Below the pieces are notes generated by a model that searched no databases, had not been told where the DNA came from, and saw only the letters and a list, made by a program, of their open reading frames with translations. Shown piece by piece: positions 52,357 through 61,324 of a stretch of 64,000 nt of DNA. Made by a program: the position numbers and the translations under genes. Numbering within the stretch: the stretch's first letter is position 1; the number at the start of each line of letters is the position of its first letter. Source of the stretch: Streptomyces sp. NBC_01446 (GTDB lineage: Bacteria; Actinomycetota; Actinomycetes; Streptomycetales; Streptomycetaceae); the NCBI RefSeq assembly GCF_026340095.1, contig NZ_JAPEPO010000001.1, forward strand, positions 3,502,501 through 3,566,500. Direction: 5' to 3'.

Positions 52357-53133
52357 TCAGATTCCCACCGTGAAGCCGTTGGACCAGGTCTGCATCTGCT
52401 GGACGAGGGTGTCCCAGGCTCCTGTGAGCAGCAGCACTCCGGTAAAGATCATCATGATGCCGCCGATCCGCATCACCCAGGCGTAGTGCTTCTTGACCCA
52501 GCCGAAGGCGCCGAGCGCCTTGCGGAAGGCGACCGCGGCGAGCACGAAGGGGACACCGAGCCCGGCGCAGTACGCAACGGTCAGTATGGCCCCGCGCCCC
52601 GCGCTCGCCTCGTTGAACGACAGGGCGGTCACGGAGGCGAGCGTCGGCCCGATGCAGGGGGTCCAGCCGATCCCGAACAGGGCGCCGAGCACCGGAGCGC
52701 CGATCAGCCCGGTCACCGGCCGCTTGTGGAAGCGGAATTCGCGCTGGGTGAGCCAGGGCATCATGCCCATGAAGAAGATCCCCATGAGGACCATCAGGAC
52801 ACCGAGGATCTTGGTGAGGGTGTCCTGGTACTCCTGGAGCGTCTCGCCGAAGTAGCCGAAGAGGGCCCCGCCGGAGACGAAAACGGCGGTGAAGCCGAGG
52901 ACGAAGAGTCCGGCGCCCAGGGCCATCCGACCCCGCCGCGCGTCGGCCAGGTCGGTGCCGCTGACGCCCGTCACGTACGACAGATAGCCGGGCACGAGAG
53001 GCAGGACGCAGGGCGAGAAGAACGAGAGGAGACCGCCGAGCACGGCGATCGGCAGAGCGAGCAGGAGCGTACCGCTCTCGACGGTGCTGCTCACTCCGCC
53101 TTCAGCGGCGAGAGCGGTGAGCGTGGCGTGCAC
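52357..53133 (-). CDS. ccdA: Thiol-disulfide transporter CcdA
   Basis: 258-residue, six-helix DsbD-like membrane protein passing reducing power out for apocytochrome c cysteines. The two redox cysteines are in SFFSPCVLPLVPGYLSYV near residue 42 and GIGWTPCIGPTLASV near 155. It is 6 bp from the upstream thioredoxin gene and 3 bp from resB, in one operon. Confidence 0.95.
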   Translation of the reverse strand: MHATLTALAAEGGVSSTVESGTLLLALPIAVLGGLLSFFSPCVLPLVPGYLSYVTGVSGTDLADARRGRMALGAGLFVLGFTAVFVSGGALFGYFGETLQEYQDTLTKILGVLMVLMGIFFMGMMPWLTQREFRFHKRPVTGLIGAPVLGALFGIGWTPCIGPTLASVTALSFNEASAGRGAILTVAYCAGLGVPFVLAAVAFRKALGAFGWVKKHYAWVMRIGGIMMIFTGVLLLTGAWDTLVQQMQTWSNGFTVGI

Positions 53134-53139
53134 CGTCGC

Positions 53140-53760
53140 TCACTTCTCCGCGATCACGGGGTCGACCATCTTGCGCAGCTTGTCCTCACTGAGCGCGCGC
53201 AGCGAGCGGGCGGCGATCTTGCCGTCGCGGTCGATGACGAGCGTGGACGGGATGGACTGCGGGTTGAGGGTGCCCTTGTCGAACCGCAGCATCAGCTTGC
53301 CCGAGGGGTCGTAGAAGCTCGGGTACGGGATGTTGTGGTCCTTCTCGAACTGGAGCGCCGGTTCGGTCTGCGGATCACGGGTGTTGATGCCGATGAACTG
53401 GACATCCTTGCCCTTGGTCTCGTTCGCGACCTTCGAGAAGTAGTTGGCCTCGGCACGGCACGGCGGGCACCAGGAGCCCCACACGTTCAGCACGACGACC
53501 TTGCCCTTGTAGTCGGCGAGGTCGAGGGCCTTGCCCTCCAGATCCTTGCCGTCCAGCTTCGGCGCGTCGTGCCGGTCACCCTTGTCGACGGTGGAGATGC
53601 CGCCGGAGTTCGTCACGAAGTTGGTGTTGTTGCCACCGCCGGACGTTCCGCCCGAGCTGCATGCGGAGAGCGTCAGCGCAGCGACCGCGGCTCCTGCGGC
53701 GAGGAGGGCGGTACGGCGCTTGGATGCAGCGAGGGGGGAAACGCGGCAGTCGGCACTCAT
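53140..53760 (-). CDS. Lipoprotein thioredoxin (TlpA/ResA-like)
   Basis: 206-residue outside-facing thiol reductase, the likely partner of CcdA. The lipobox LTLSACSSG puts the lipidated Cys near residue 34. Catalytic WGSWCPPCRAE is near residue 108, and IPYPSFYDPSG and IPSTLVIDRDGKIAAR complete the thioredoxin fold. It heads the tlpA-ccdA-resB-ccsB operon and reduces apocytochrome c CXXCH in the family model. Upstream 100 bp separate it from a deacetylase gene. Confidence 0.93.
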   Translation of the reverse strand: MSADCRVSPLAASKRRTALLAAGAAVAALTLSACSSGGTSGGGNNTNFVTNSGGISTVDKGDRHDAPKLDGKDLEGKALDLADYKGKVVVLNVWGSWCPPCRAEANYFSKVANETKGKDVQFIGINTRDPQTEPALQFEKDHNIPYPSFYDPSGKLMLRFDKGTLNPQSIPSTLVIDRDGKIAARSLRALSEDKLRKMVDPVIAEK

Positions 53761-53859
53761 GTGAAAAGTTTCGCATGTCTGTTTAGGGGATCTCCCGCAC
53801 CCCCCTTGCGTACGGAAAACCCCATTTCAGGAGGGGTCATTCAAGGTACGGCGCGATGC

Positions 53860-55101
53860 TCACGCCGCGGCTTTGAGGTAGCTGTTCCAGCCGCCGTCGG
53901 GGCGCACTCCGACGTCGAGCGAGCGCAGCTTGTCAAGGACCTCGGGGTCCTGGACGTCCAGCCAGTCGACGAACTGCCGGAAGGAGACGAGGCGTACGTC
54001 CTTCTTGCCGGCTATGTGCTTGAGCGCCTCTTCGACGGAGTCCATATAGATCCCGCCGTTCCACTCCTCGAAGTGGTTGCCTATGAAGAACGGCGCCCGG
54101 TTCGTCTCGTATGCCCGGTTGAAGCCGGCTATGTAGGCCTCGGCCGACTGCTTGCGCCAGCGCGGGTAGTTGTATGCGGGCGCCCTGGTGGTGTTCACCG
54201 ACTGGTTGGCCAGCATGTTGTAGTCCATCGAGAGGACCTCGAAGCTGTGCCCGGGGAACGGCACGGCCTGGAGCGGCAGATCCCACACCCCGCCCCGCTT
54301 GGAGGGCCAGCGCTGCCGGCCGCCCGGCGACGAGGCGTCGTAGCGCCAGCCGAGCTCGCGAGCCGTGGGCAGCAGGTTGTCCTGGCCGAGCAGGCAGGGC
54401 GTGCGGCCGCCGACGAGTTCCTTCTCGTAGTCGAAGGGCAGCGAGGGCAGGTCGTGCCAGCCCGTGTTCGTGCGCCACTCCTTGACGAACGACTTCGCCT
54501 GGTCGATCTCGCTGCGCCACTGCGCCGGGGTCCAGTTGGCGACGGTGCCGGTGCCCGCGCAGAAGTGGCCGTTGAAATGCGTGCCGATCTCATGGCCTTC
54601 CAGCCAGGCCCGGCGCACGTACTTCAGCGTCTCCTTGATGTGGGCGTCGGTGAGGTAGCCGATGTCGGAGGCGCCGACCCCGTTGTTCGGCGGGCGGTAC
54701 AGCCGCTTCTTCGACTCCGGCAGCAGATAGATGCCGGAGAGGAAGAACGTCATGTGCGCGCCGTGGTTCTCGGCCAGTTCGAGGAAGCGCGGGAAGAGGC
54801 CGTTGCCGACCTCGCCCGCGCCGTCCCAGGAAAAGATCACGAACTGCGGCGGCTGCTGGCCGGGTTCGAGGGGGACGGGCCTGCCCGGCTGGTTCGGCTG
54901 CTTGCCGGTGTACGACGTCGAGCCGTCGCCGATCGGCCGGGCCGCGGGCTTGTCGGGCCTGCCGGCCCCGCCGTTGGAGCTGTCGCCCGGCGGCACGGAC
55001 GTCCCGCCGACCTGCCCGTTACTGGTACCGCACCCGGCGAGCGCGGCGGCGGCCGCCCCCGCTCCGAGCCCGATCAGTCCCCTTCGTGTGATGTCCGGCA
55101 T
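53860..55101 (-). CDS. Lipoprotein with polysaccharide deacetylase-like domain
   Basis: 413 residues. N-terminal TRRGLIGLGAGAAAAALAGC is a twin-arginine-type signal with a lipobox (LAGC), so it is a Tat-exported lipoprotein. The core resembles NodB/carbohydrate esterase 4: VIFSWDGAGEVG (Asp, near residue 89), GHEIGTHFNGHF (HxxxH, near 170), and RYDASSPGGRQRWP later. Metal-binding residues are largely preserved though the FDDG form is altered to FSWDGAGE. Cell-wall or polysaccharide deacetylation is likely. It is unlinked in operon terms to its neighbours (99 and 152 bp gaps). Confidence 0.85.
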   Translation of the reverse strand: MPDITRRGLIGLGAGAAAAALAGCGTSNGQVGGTSVPPGDSSNGGAGRPDKPAARPIGDGSTSYTGKQPNQPGRPVPLEPGQQPPQFVIFSWDGAGEVGNGLFPRFLELAENHGAHMTFFLSGIYLLPESKKRLYRPPNNGVGASDIGYLTDAHIKETLKYVRRAWLEGHEIGTHFNGHFCAGTGTVANWTPAQWRSEIDQAKSFVKEWRTNTGWHDLPSLPFDYEKELVGGRTPCLLGQDNLLPTARELGWRYDASSPGGRQRWPSKRGGVWDLPLQAVPFPGHSFEVLSMDYNMLANQSVNTTRAPAYNYPRWRKQSAEAYIAGFNRAYETNRAPFFIGNHFEEWNGGIYMDSVEEALKHIAGKKDVRLVSFRQFVDWLDVQDPEVLDKLRSLDVGVRPDGGWNSYLKAAA

Positions 55102-55253
55102 TGCCTGGTCCCCATTCGTCGCGCCCCGTTCCCGTACGAGACGGGCACCCCCTTAGAGGGCGCGACGAACACTGCGGTTCCGGCAGGGAGAACAAAATTG
55201 GGCAATGCCGACGGTCATCGGCCGAATGCACCGAGTGCTGAGGGCCGAGCGCG

Positions 55254-55949
55254 CTACGCGCCGAACGCCTTGCCCTTCCCCTTCACGGGCTTGGCGCCCG
55301 CGAGGAGATGGGCGGGCACGAGATCGCGCGCGGGCTCCGTGTAGCCGACGGACACGATCTTGTCGCCGCGATAGGTGAACGTCGTGAGCGAGGCGAGCGT
55401 GCACTGCCGCTTGCGCGGGTCGTGCCACAGCCGACGCTTCTCCACGAAGCTGCGCACGATCCAGATCGGCAGCTGATGGCTGACGCACACCGCCTCGTGA
55501 CCCCGCGCCGCGTCCTTCGCCGCGTCGAGGGCGCCCATCATCCGCACGACCTGCTCGACGTACGGCTCGCCCCACGACGGCTTGAACGGGTTGACGAGGT
55601 GCTTCCAGTTCTCCGGCTTGCGCAGCGCGCCGTCGCCGACGCCGAACGTCTTGCCCTGGAAGACGTTGCCCGCCTCGACGAGCCGGTCGTCGGTCGCCAG
55701 GTCGAGCCCGTGCGCCTTCGCGATCGGCGTCGCCGTCTCCTGCGCCCGGTCCAGCGGCGAGGCCACGACATGGGTCACGTCACGCGAGGACAGGTGCTCG
55801 GCGACCCGGTCGGCCATCTGCCGGCCGAGCTCGGAGAGGTGGTAGTCGGGCAGCCGCCCGTACAGGATCCCCTCCGGGTTGTGCACCTCTCCGTGCCGCA
55901 TCACGTGGACGACGGTGATGTCCTGGTCGGACTTGCCGGCAGTGGTCAT
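55254..55949 (-). CDS. Histidine phosphatase superfamily protein
   Basis: 231 residues of the phosphoglycerate mutase-like branch. The catalytic VMRHGEVHNPEG near residue 16 (RHG), VASPLDRAQETA near 61, and AVCVSHQLPIWI near 152 (second His) are seen. ATG at 55949 overlaps the hemL stop as ATGA. The C-terminal 25 residues are Lys/Gly-rich. The true substrate is unknown; mutase activity is doubtful as the sequence looks like a generic phosphatase. Confidence 0.9.
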   Translation of the reverse strand: MTTAGKSDQDITVVHVMRHGEVHNPEGILYGRLPDYHLSELGRQMADRVAEHLSSRDVTHVVASPLDRAQETATPIAKAHGLDLATDDRLVEAGNVFQGKTFGVGDGALRKPENWKHLVNPFKPSWGEPYVEQVVRMMGALDAAKDAARGHEAVCVSHQLPIWIVRSFVEKRRLWHDPRKRQCTLASLTTFTYRGDKIVSVGYTEPARDLVPAHLLAGAKPVKGKGKAFGA

Positions 55950-57310
55950 GCTTGCGTGGCCTCCGCAGCCGCGCGCGCGGCACCGGGGAGCGCGGCGGCG
56001 ATGCGCTCGACCGCCCGCTCGTCATGGGCAGTGGAGACGAACCAGGACTCGAAGGCCGACGGCGGCAGATAGACGCCCTGCGCCAGCATCGAGTGGAAGA
56101 ACGCGGTGAAGCGGAAGGACTCTTGGCGCTTCGCGTCCTCGTAGTTGCGCACCTCGTTCTCCGTGAAGAACACGGAGAACATGTTCGAGGCGCTCTGCAC
56201 GCGGTGCGCGACGCCCTCCTTGGTGAGCGCGGCGCCCACCAGGGTGCGCAGCTCCTCGGAGACCGCGTCGATCTTCGCGTACGCGGCGTCGTCGAGCAGC
56301 CGCAACTGCGCGACACCGGCCGCCGTCGCGATCGGGTTCCCGGACAGCGTGCCCGCCTGGTAGACGGGTCCCGCCGGGGCGAGGTGCCCCATGACGTCCG
56401 CGCGGCCACCGAACGCGGCGGCCGGGAAGCCACCGCCCATGACCTTGCCGAACGTCATCAGGTCGGGCGCCACCCCGTCGACGCCGTACCAGCCGGCCTT
56501 CGACGTGCGGAAGCCGGTCATGACCTCGTCGGAGATGTACAGCGCGCCGTTCTCGCGGCACAGGTCCGCGAGGCCCTGGTTGAAGCCGTCGAGCGGCGGC
56601 ACGACGCCCATGTTGCCCGGCGACGCCTCGGTGATGACACAGGCGACCTGGCCCTCGTTCGCGGCGAACGCGGCCCGCACGGCGTCGAGGTCGTTGTACG
56701 GGACGACGATGGTGTCGCCCGCCTGGGCACCGGTCACACCCGGGGTGTCCGGCAGCCCGAAGGTCGCCACACCCGAACCCGCGGCGGCGAGCAGCGCGTC
56801 CACGTGTCCGTGGTAGCAGCCGGCGAACTTGATCACCTTGGCGCGCCCGGTGAACCCGCGGGCGAGCCGGATCGCGGACATGGTCGCCTCGGTGCCGCTG
56901 GACACCAGCCGCACCTGCTCGACCGGCGCGATCCGCGCGACGATCTCCTCGGCCAGGGCGACCTCGCCCTCACCCGGCGTACCGAAGGACGTGCCGCGCG
57001 CGACGGCGTCCTGGACGGCCGCGATGACCTCGGGACGGGAATGGCCGAGGATCATCGGCCCCCAGGAGCAGACGAGGTCGACGTACTCGCGACCGTCGGC
57101 ATCCGTGAGGTACGGACCGGTACCGGACACCATGAACCGGGGCGTACCGCCCACGGCACGGAACGCGCGTACGGGCGAGTTCACGCCGCCCGGCGTCACG
57201 AGGGCCGCGCGGTCGAAGAGACCCTGCGAGACCGGTGCTTCATAGGGGTACGGTGCGGTCGCGCCCGACGGCGGCGCCGCGGACCCGGGGATGTTGTTCG
57301 CCTCTGCCAT
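55946..57310 (-). CDS. hemL: Glutamate-1-semialdehyde 2,1-aminomutase
   Basis: 454 residues, PLP enzyme making 5-aminolevulinate from glutamate-1-semialdehyde, the entry to haem and other tetrapyrroles. Seen: PGGVNSPVRAFRAVGGTPRFM near residue 40, GTEATMSAIRLARGFTGRAKVIKF near 145, IADEV-type ISDEVMTGFRTSKAG near 265 and the PLP lysine in LMTFGKVMGGGFP near 295. ATG at 57310 chosen; a 20-residue extension is possible. The first 30 residues are an added Pro/Ala tail. In operon with the phosphatase. Confidence 0.95.
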   Translation of the reverse strand: MAEANNIPGSAAPPSGATAPYPYEAPVSQGLFDRAALVTPGGVNSPVRAFRAVGGTPRFMVSGTGPYLTDADGREYVDLVCSWGPMILGHSRPEVIAAVQDAVARGTSFGTPGEGEVALAEEIVARIAPVEQVRLVSSGTEATMSAIRLARGFTGRAKVIKFAGCYHGHVDALLAAAGSGVATFGLPDTPGVTGAQAGDTIVVPYNDLDAVRAAFAANEGQVACVITEASPGNMGVVPPLDGFNQGLADLCRENGALYISDEVMTGFRTSKAGWYGVDGVAPDLMTFGKVMGGGFPAAAFGGRADVMGHLAPAGPVYQAGTLSGNPIATAAGVAQLRLLDDAAYAKIDAVSEELRTLVGAALTKEGVAHRVQSASNMFSVFFTENEVRNYEDAKRQESFRFTAFFHSMLAQGVYLPPSAFESWFVSTAHDERAVERIAAALPGAARAAAEATQA

Positions 57311-57593
57311 GCCTCTCAGCGTACGGGCAGGCTCTCCGGAGCCCGGCTCATCCCCTGCTTCTCTGGCCACGGCGGGAACCGACTACCTAAACTCCCAGGG
57401 GTTGGGCCGCTCGCGGACAGTTCACGCTGTACATCGGCGTGGGGTTCGCTCCCCGGCCCGCGCAGGTGTTTCACCGCACGTTTCGGCGAGTGACCGTGGG
57501 GGAGGTCACTGACACGATGATCGGGTTGCGCGGTGGTGGCCGCGCGGCCTAGAAAAGGGGCGAGGCGCCCTGGAAAAGCAGTCGGGTGGAGAT

Positions 57594-58193
57594 ATGCATC
57601 GCGGTGGCGGACTGGGCGAGGGGACCGACGATCTGGGCCCCCGGCGTGCCCGGCGGGGAAAGCACCGGCGCGACGCGGAGGCGGCAGCGGCACCGGCGGA
57701 AGAAGCGGACGCCGGGCAGGCACTGGGCGGGACCGGGAGCAGGAATGGTGGCCGGGTGGGGGTGACGTACAAATACTTCGGCGCGCCCGACGGTGCCACG
57801 GCGGCCCGTGTCCCCATCTCGATGCGCCCCGAGGAGCTCGGCGGTGACGAGCTCGGCATGGGCGGCATGTTCACCAAGATCAAGCCGGAGACGATGGCCG
57901 CGATGGTCCTCACCGGCATAGAGGGCATACCTCTGCACAAGGTCCCCCCGCTGGAACTGGTCGTCCTGCACCCCGACTACGCGGTCGTGAAGCTGCCGAT
58001 GACGGTCGTCGACCCGCTGCGCGGCGTCGGCGAGGAGGCTGTGGGCGCCGCGGCGTTCATCTGGTCGACGGTCCCGGACCGCGGCGGCCCGCGCGACGCG
58101 TTCAACGTGTACCAACTGCTGCACGAATGGCAGGACTTCAGCCACCGGCTCCATGAGGCGGGACATCAGCCGTATTGCCTGGTGTGGCCCTGA
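57594..58193 (+). CDS. Conserved hypothetical protein
   Basis: 199 residues if begun at ATG 57594. The first 55 residues are Arg/Gly/Ala-rich and may be disordered or not translated; a GTG near 57762 (VTYKYFGAPDG) would start at the ordered part. The body has TYKYFGAPDGATAARVPISMRPEELGG, ETMAAMVLTGIEGIPLHKVPPLELV and FNVYQLLHEWQDFSHRLHEAGH. No recognised domain. It is divergent from hemL with 283 bp between, and followed by a hairpin terminator. Confidence 0.75.
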   Translation: MHRGGGLGEGTDDLGPRRARRGKHRRDAEAAAAPAEEADAGQALGGTGSRNGGRVGVTYKYFGAPDGATAARVPISMRPEELGGDELGMGGMFTKIKPETMAAMVLTGIEGIPLHKVPPLELVVLHPDYAVVKLPMTVVDPLRGVGEEAVGAAAFIWSTVPDRGGPRDAFNVYQLLHEWQDFSHRLHEAGHQPYCLVWP

Positions 58194-58214
58194 GCCGGGG
58201 CTTCACCGGTTTCG

Positions 58215-58236
58215 GGCGGGGTTTTCGGGCCCCGCC
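58215..58236 (+). terminator. Hairpin terminator after 57594-58193 gene
   Basis: GGCGGGG pairs with CCCCGCC across TTTTCGGG, 21 nt after the stop. Short but GC-strong. Confidence 0.6.
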
Positions 58237-58367
58237 TTCGTCATGTGCGGACGAGGGCGCCGGGCGGGCGCTCACGGCACTGCGACTGCGGTACTGACGC
58301 GCCATGCCTCGAGATGCCGACCTGCGACCCGCCGTGCAGGCTGGAATCCCGGAGCGAGGAGACGGGC

Positions 58368-58861
58368 GTGGAAAGACACGCAGCCGCCGATCTGGACGAC
58401 CTCACGGCATTCCTGGCCCGGCTGACCGGCCTTCTTCTGCGCTCCTCCGGCGAGGGCGCCCACCTCGTCGAGCAAGCCGTGGCCGACGAGGTGGGCGCGC
58501 CTTCGGCGGCTCGGTGTCCCTGCTGCTGGTACCGGAGGCGGCCGCACTCACGGTCACCGCGGCGGACGGCCGCACTCGCACCGTCACCGTGCACGGCTTC
58601 CCGGAGGTCTTCCGCCTCGACCAGGTCGCCGCGCTGAAACCGCTGCTCGCCAGGCTGCGGGCGGGCCGGATCGGTATCGCGGAGGCGAGCCGCAGGCTCG
58701 TCACGATCGTCACCGCCCTCGCGGTCGGCCTGGTGGTCGGCGGGGCGCTCACCGAGGGGCCCGGCAGCACCCGTACGGCCGTACCACCGCAGGATCCCGG
58801 CACGTCCTCCGCATCCGATGAACAGGGCGGCACCGAAGCCCTGGACGGGGCGGCGCCATGA
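58368..58861 (+). pseudogene. Frameshifted ThrE-like (threonine/serine exporter, DUF1212) remnant
   Basis: From a GTG at 58368 with AGGAG upstream the frame reads VERHAAADLDDLTAFLARLTGLLLRSSGEGAHLVEQAVADEVGA, the usual first helix of DUF1212 exporters. At about 58503 the likeness moves to another frame: FGGSVSLLLVPEAAALTVTAADGRTRT and VFRLDQVAALKPLLARLRAGRIGIAEASRRL, the family's cytosolic segment. It then ends in one membrane-like helix VTIVTALAVGLVVGGAL and a polar tail, stopping at 58861, far short of a full exporter. So it is frameshifted and truncated. A base error at 58503 cannot be excluded. Confidence 0.65.
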
Positions 58862-58940
58862 CCCGCGTCCCCGGGGCCCGAGTCGAACAGGACTGCGCGG
58901 CCCGTACGAGCCGGGCCGCCCGCGCCGCGGCCGCCGGCCC

Positions 58941-60410
58941 TCAGGCGCGCTCCTCCGGCACCCCCCGCACCGTGAAGCCGATCGCCGTTCCCCCGCCGTC
59001 TCGCCCCTTCGCGAACGGCACGCCCCCATGGGCCGCCGCCACCTCCTGGACGATCGACAGGCCGAGGCCGGATCCGGGCAGGCTGCGGGCGGCCGGCGCG
59101 CGGTAGAAGCGGTCGAAGACCCGGTCCAGGTCCGAGGCCGCGATCCCGGGACCCCGGTCGAGCACCTCGACGCGCACGCCGTCCGGGAGGCCTCCCGTGA
59201 CCACGATCTCGATCGGCTCCGTCCCGTCGCTGTCGAACTTGGCGGCGTTCTCCACCAGGTTGGACACCGCGCGCTGGAGCGAGGACGGGCGGCCACGGAT
59301 CACCGTGTCTCCCCTCGAACGCACAACGACCGTGCGGCCCGTGCGGCGGCGCGCGAGGACCGCCGTGTCCTCGGCCGTCTCGGCGAGCGCCACCTCGACG
59401 ACCGGCTCGTCGTCCTCCTTGCCCGCGGCCAGCTCCACCAGCTCGTTGACCAGATCGGTCAGTTCACGCGACTCCTGCGCGAGGTCGACGATCAGCTCCT
59501 CGCGGGCGGCGGGCGGCAGGTCCTCGATACGGCGCAGCAGCGAGATGTTCGTACGCAGCGAGGTGAGCGGCGTACGCAGTTCATGGCCGGCGTCCTGCAC
59601 CAGGCGGCGCTGGTCCTCCATGGAGCGCGCGAGCCGCCCCAGCATCCGGTCGAAGGAGCGCCCCAGGCTGCCCACCTCGTCGCCGCCGGTGACCGGCACC
59701 CGCACATCGAGGTGCCCCGTGCCCGCCACGTCCTCCGCCGCCTCGGCCAGCCTGACCAGGCGCCCCGTGATCCGGCGCGCCAGCCACCAGCCGACGAGAC
59801 CCGCCGCGATGATCACGGAACCGGCCAACAGGCCCGTGCGCTGCTGGAGTTCACGCAGCAGGTCCTCCGTGTCGCTGAACTCCTGCGCGACCTGGACCGC
59901 GCCGCGCCCGCCGCCCAGCGACACGGCCGTCATCCGGTACTCGTCCCCGCGGATCTCCACATCGCGCCGCGACCCGCCCGTCTCCGCCCCGTCGGCCTCC
60001 TCCGTCACACCGGCGTGCGCCTCGTCGGCGGTGCGCCGGTCGGCAGCGTTCACCGGCAGCTGCGGGCTGCCGCGGTCGACGATCCGGCCGCCCGGCCCGA
60101 GGACCTGGACATCCGTACGGGCCGGCCTGATCAGGTCGTCGCGCGGCCCGTCGTGGTCCGGGTCCCCCGACGCGAAGTCGTACGGGGTGAGCTCGGTCTG
60201 CTTCACCTGCTGCCGCAGGTCGGTGACGACCTCGTCGAACACGGCCTGCTGGTCGACGCGGACGAGGCGCGCCGCGGCGTCGTAGGAGAGGAAGCCGACC
60301 AGGACGGTGACGGCCGCCGCGACGGCCGCGAACGACACGGCGAACGTGGTCCGCAGGGACCGGGCGCGCGGCCGCTTCCGCAGAAACGCGCGCAGGCGGC
60401 GACGCGGCAT
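58941..60410 (-). CDS. Sensor histidine kinase (MprB/BaeS-like)
   Basis: 489 residues. A first helix TTFAVSFAAVAAAVTVLVGFLSY (near 22) and a second LLAGSVIIAAGLVGWWLARR (near 195) flank an outside sensor domain. HAMP then HisKA DAGHELRTPLTSLRTN (phospho-His near residue 277), HATPase boxes VSNLVENAAKFDSDG (N box), DRGPGIAASD and GSGLGLSIV follow. ATG at 60410, 2 bp after the response regulator stop. The pair resembles actinobacterial MprAB-type envelope stress systems; signal unknown. Confidence 0.94.
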   Translation of the reverse strand: MPRRRLRAFLRKRPRARSLRTTFAVSFAAVAAAVTVLVGFLSYDAAARLVRVDQQAVFDEVVTDLRQQVKQTELTPYDFASGDPDHDGPRDDLIRPARTDVQVLGPGGRIVDRGSPQLPVNAADRRTADEAHAGVTEEADGAETGGSRRDVEIRGDEYRMTAVSLGGGRGAVQVAQEFSDTEDLLRELQQRTGLLAGSVIIAAGLVGWWLARRITGRLVRLAEAAEDVAGTGHLDVRVPVTGGDEVGSLGRSFDRMLGRLARSMEDQRRLVQDAGHELRTPLTSLRTNISLLRRIEDLPPAAREELIVDLAQESRELTDLVNELVELAAGKEDDEPVVEVALAETAEDTAVLARRRTGRTVVVRSRGDTVIRGRPSSLQRAVSNLVENAAKFDSDGTEPIEIVVTGGLPDGVRVEVLDRGPGIAASDLDRVFDRFYRAPAARSLPGSGLGLSIVQEVAAAHGGVPFAKGRDGGGTAIGFTVRGVPEERA

Positions 60411-60412
60411 CC

Positions 60413-61162
60413 TCAGTCCTCCCGCAGCACGTAGCCGACGCCACGCACGGTGTGGATCAGGGAGGTGGCGCCGGGTTCGTCGACCTTGCGGCGCAGATAG
60501 CCGACGTAGACGGCGAGGTTCTTCGACCCGGGGCCGAAGTCGTAGCCCCAGATGCGGTCGTAGATCGTGGCGTGGTCGAGGACGATGCCCGCGTTGCGCA
60601 CGAGCAGCTCCAGAAGGTCGAACTCGGTGCGGGTGAGCTCCAGCTCGCGCTCACCGCGCCAGGCCCGCCTCGCCTGCGGGTCCATCCGGAGGTCGGCCGC
60701 GGCGACCTGGCCGTCCGGCTCGGCCGGTGATGCGTCGTGCCCGTCGCCCGAGGCCGCGCCGTTGGTGCGGCGCAGCAGGGCACGGAGCCGCGCGAAGACC
60801 TCGTCCACGTCGAACGGCTTCACGACGTAGTCGTCCGCGCCCGCGTCCAGGCCCGCGATCCGGTCCGGCGTCTCGACGAGCGCCGTCAGCATCAGGATCG
60901 GCGTGCGGTCGCCCTCGGCGCGCAGCACCCGGCACACCTGAAGGCCGTCGATGCCCGGCATCATCACGTCCAGGACGAGTATGTCGGGCGCGCTGCGATG
61001 GGCCTGGGCGATCGCCTCCACCCCGTCGGCCACGGCCGTGACCTCGTAACCCTCCAGAGTCAGGGCCCGCTCCAGGGCATGGCGGATGGCACGGTCGTCC
61101 TCGGCGAGCAGCACGGTCGGGGACGCGGCGCGGGGCGTGGCGGACGCAGCGGTTGGGGACAC
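60413..61162 (-). CDS. OmpR/PhoB-family response regulator (MprA-like)
   Basis: 249 residues from a GTG at 61162. Receiver: acidic pair in VLLAEDDRAIRHALE near 19, phospho-Asp in DILVLDVMMPGIDG near 65, Thr in LMLTAL and Lys in YVVKPFDVDEV. The C-terminal winged helix has LTRTEFDLLELLVRNAGIVLDHATIYDRIWG and VGYLRRKVDEPG ending HTVRGVGYVLRED. A Gly/Ser/Asp linker is longer than usual. Cotranscribed with the kinase; divergent from a glycosyltransferase gene. Confidence 0.95.
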   Translation of the reverse strand: MSPTAASATPRAASPTVLLAEDDRAIRHALERALTLEGYEVTAVADGVEAIAQAHRSAPDILVLDVMMPGIDGLQVCRVLRAEGDRTPILMLTALVETPDRIAGLDAGADDYVVKPFDVDEVFARLRALLRRTNGAASGDGHDASPAEPDGQVAAADLRMDPQARRAWRGERELELTRTEFDLLELLVRNAGIVLDHATIYDRIWGYDFGPGSKNLAVYVGYLRRKVDEPGATSLIHTVRGVGYVLRED

Positions 61163-61324
61163 GCGTTCCAGTGTGCCCCCCGTCCCCGGGGGCGTACCCC
61201 CTGACCAGGGGCCCGCCGGACGTCTTCTTACCCGCCTCTCACTCGGGCGCGAACAGCGGCTTACCTCGCTGGACCAGGCTGCCGACGTATGTAGCGGGCA
61301 CAGGGCCCGCCGGGAGGGCTGTCC

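Noticed and set aside
50638..55344. A 1568-codon open frame on the plus strand opposite ccsB-resB-ccdA-tlpA and the deacetylase
   Set aside because: Long antisense frames are routine at this GC. The reading is Arg/Gly/Glu/Val-biased with no domain, and all five minus-strand genes beneath have clear family motifs.
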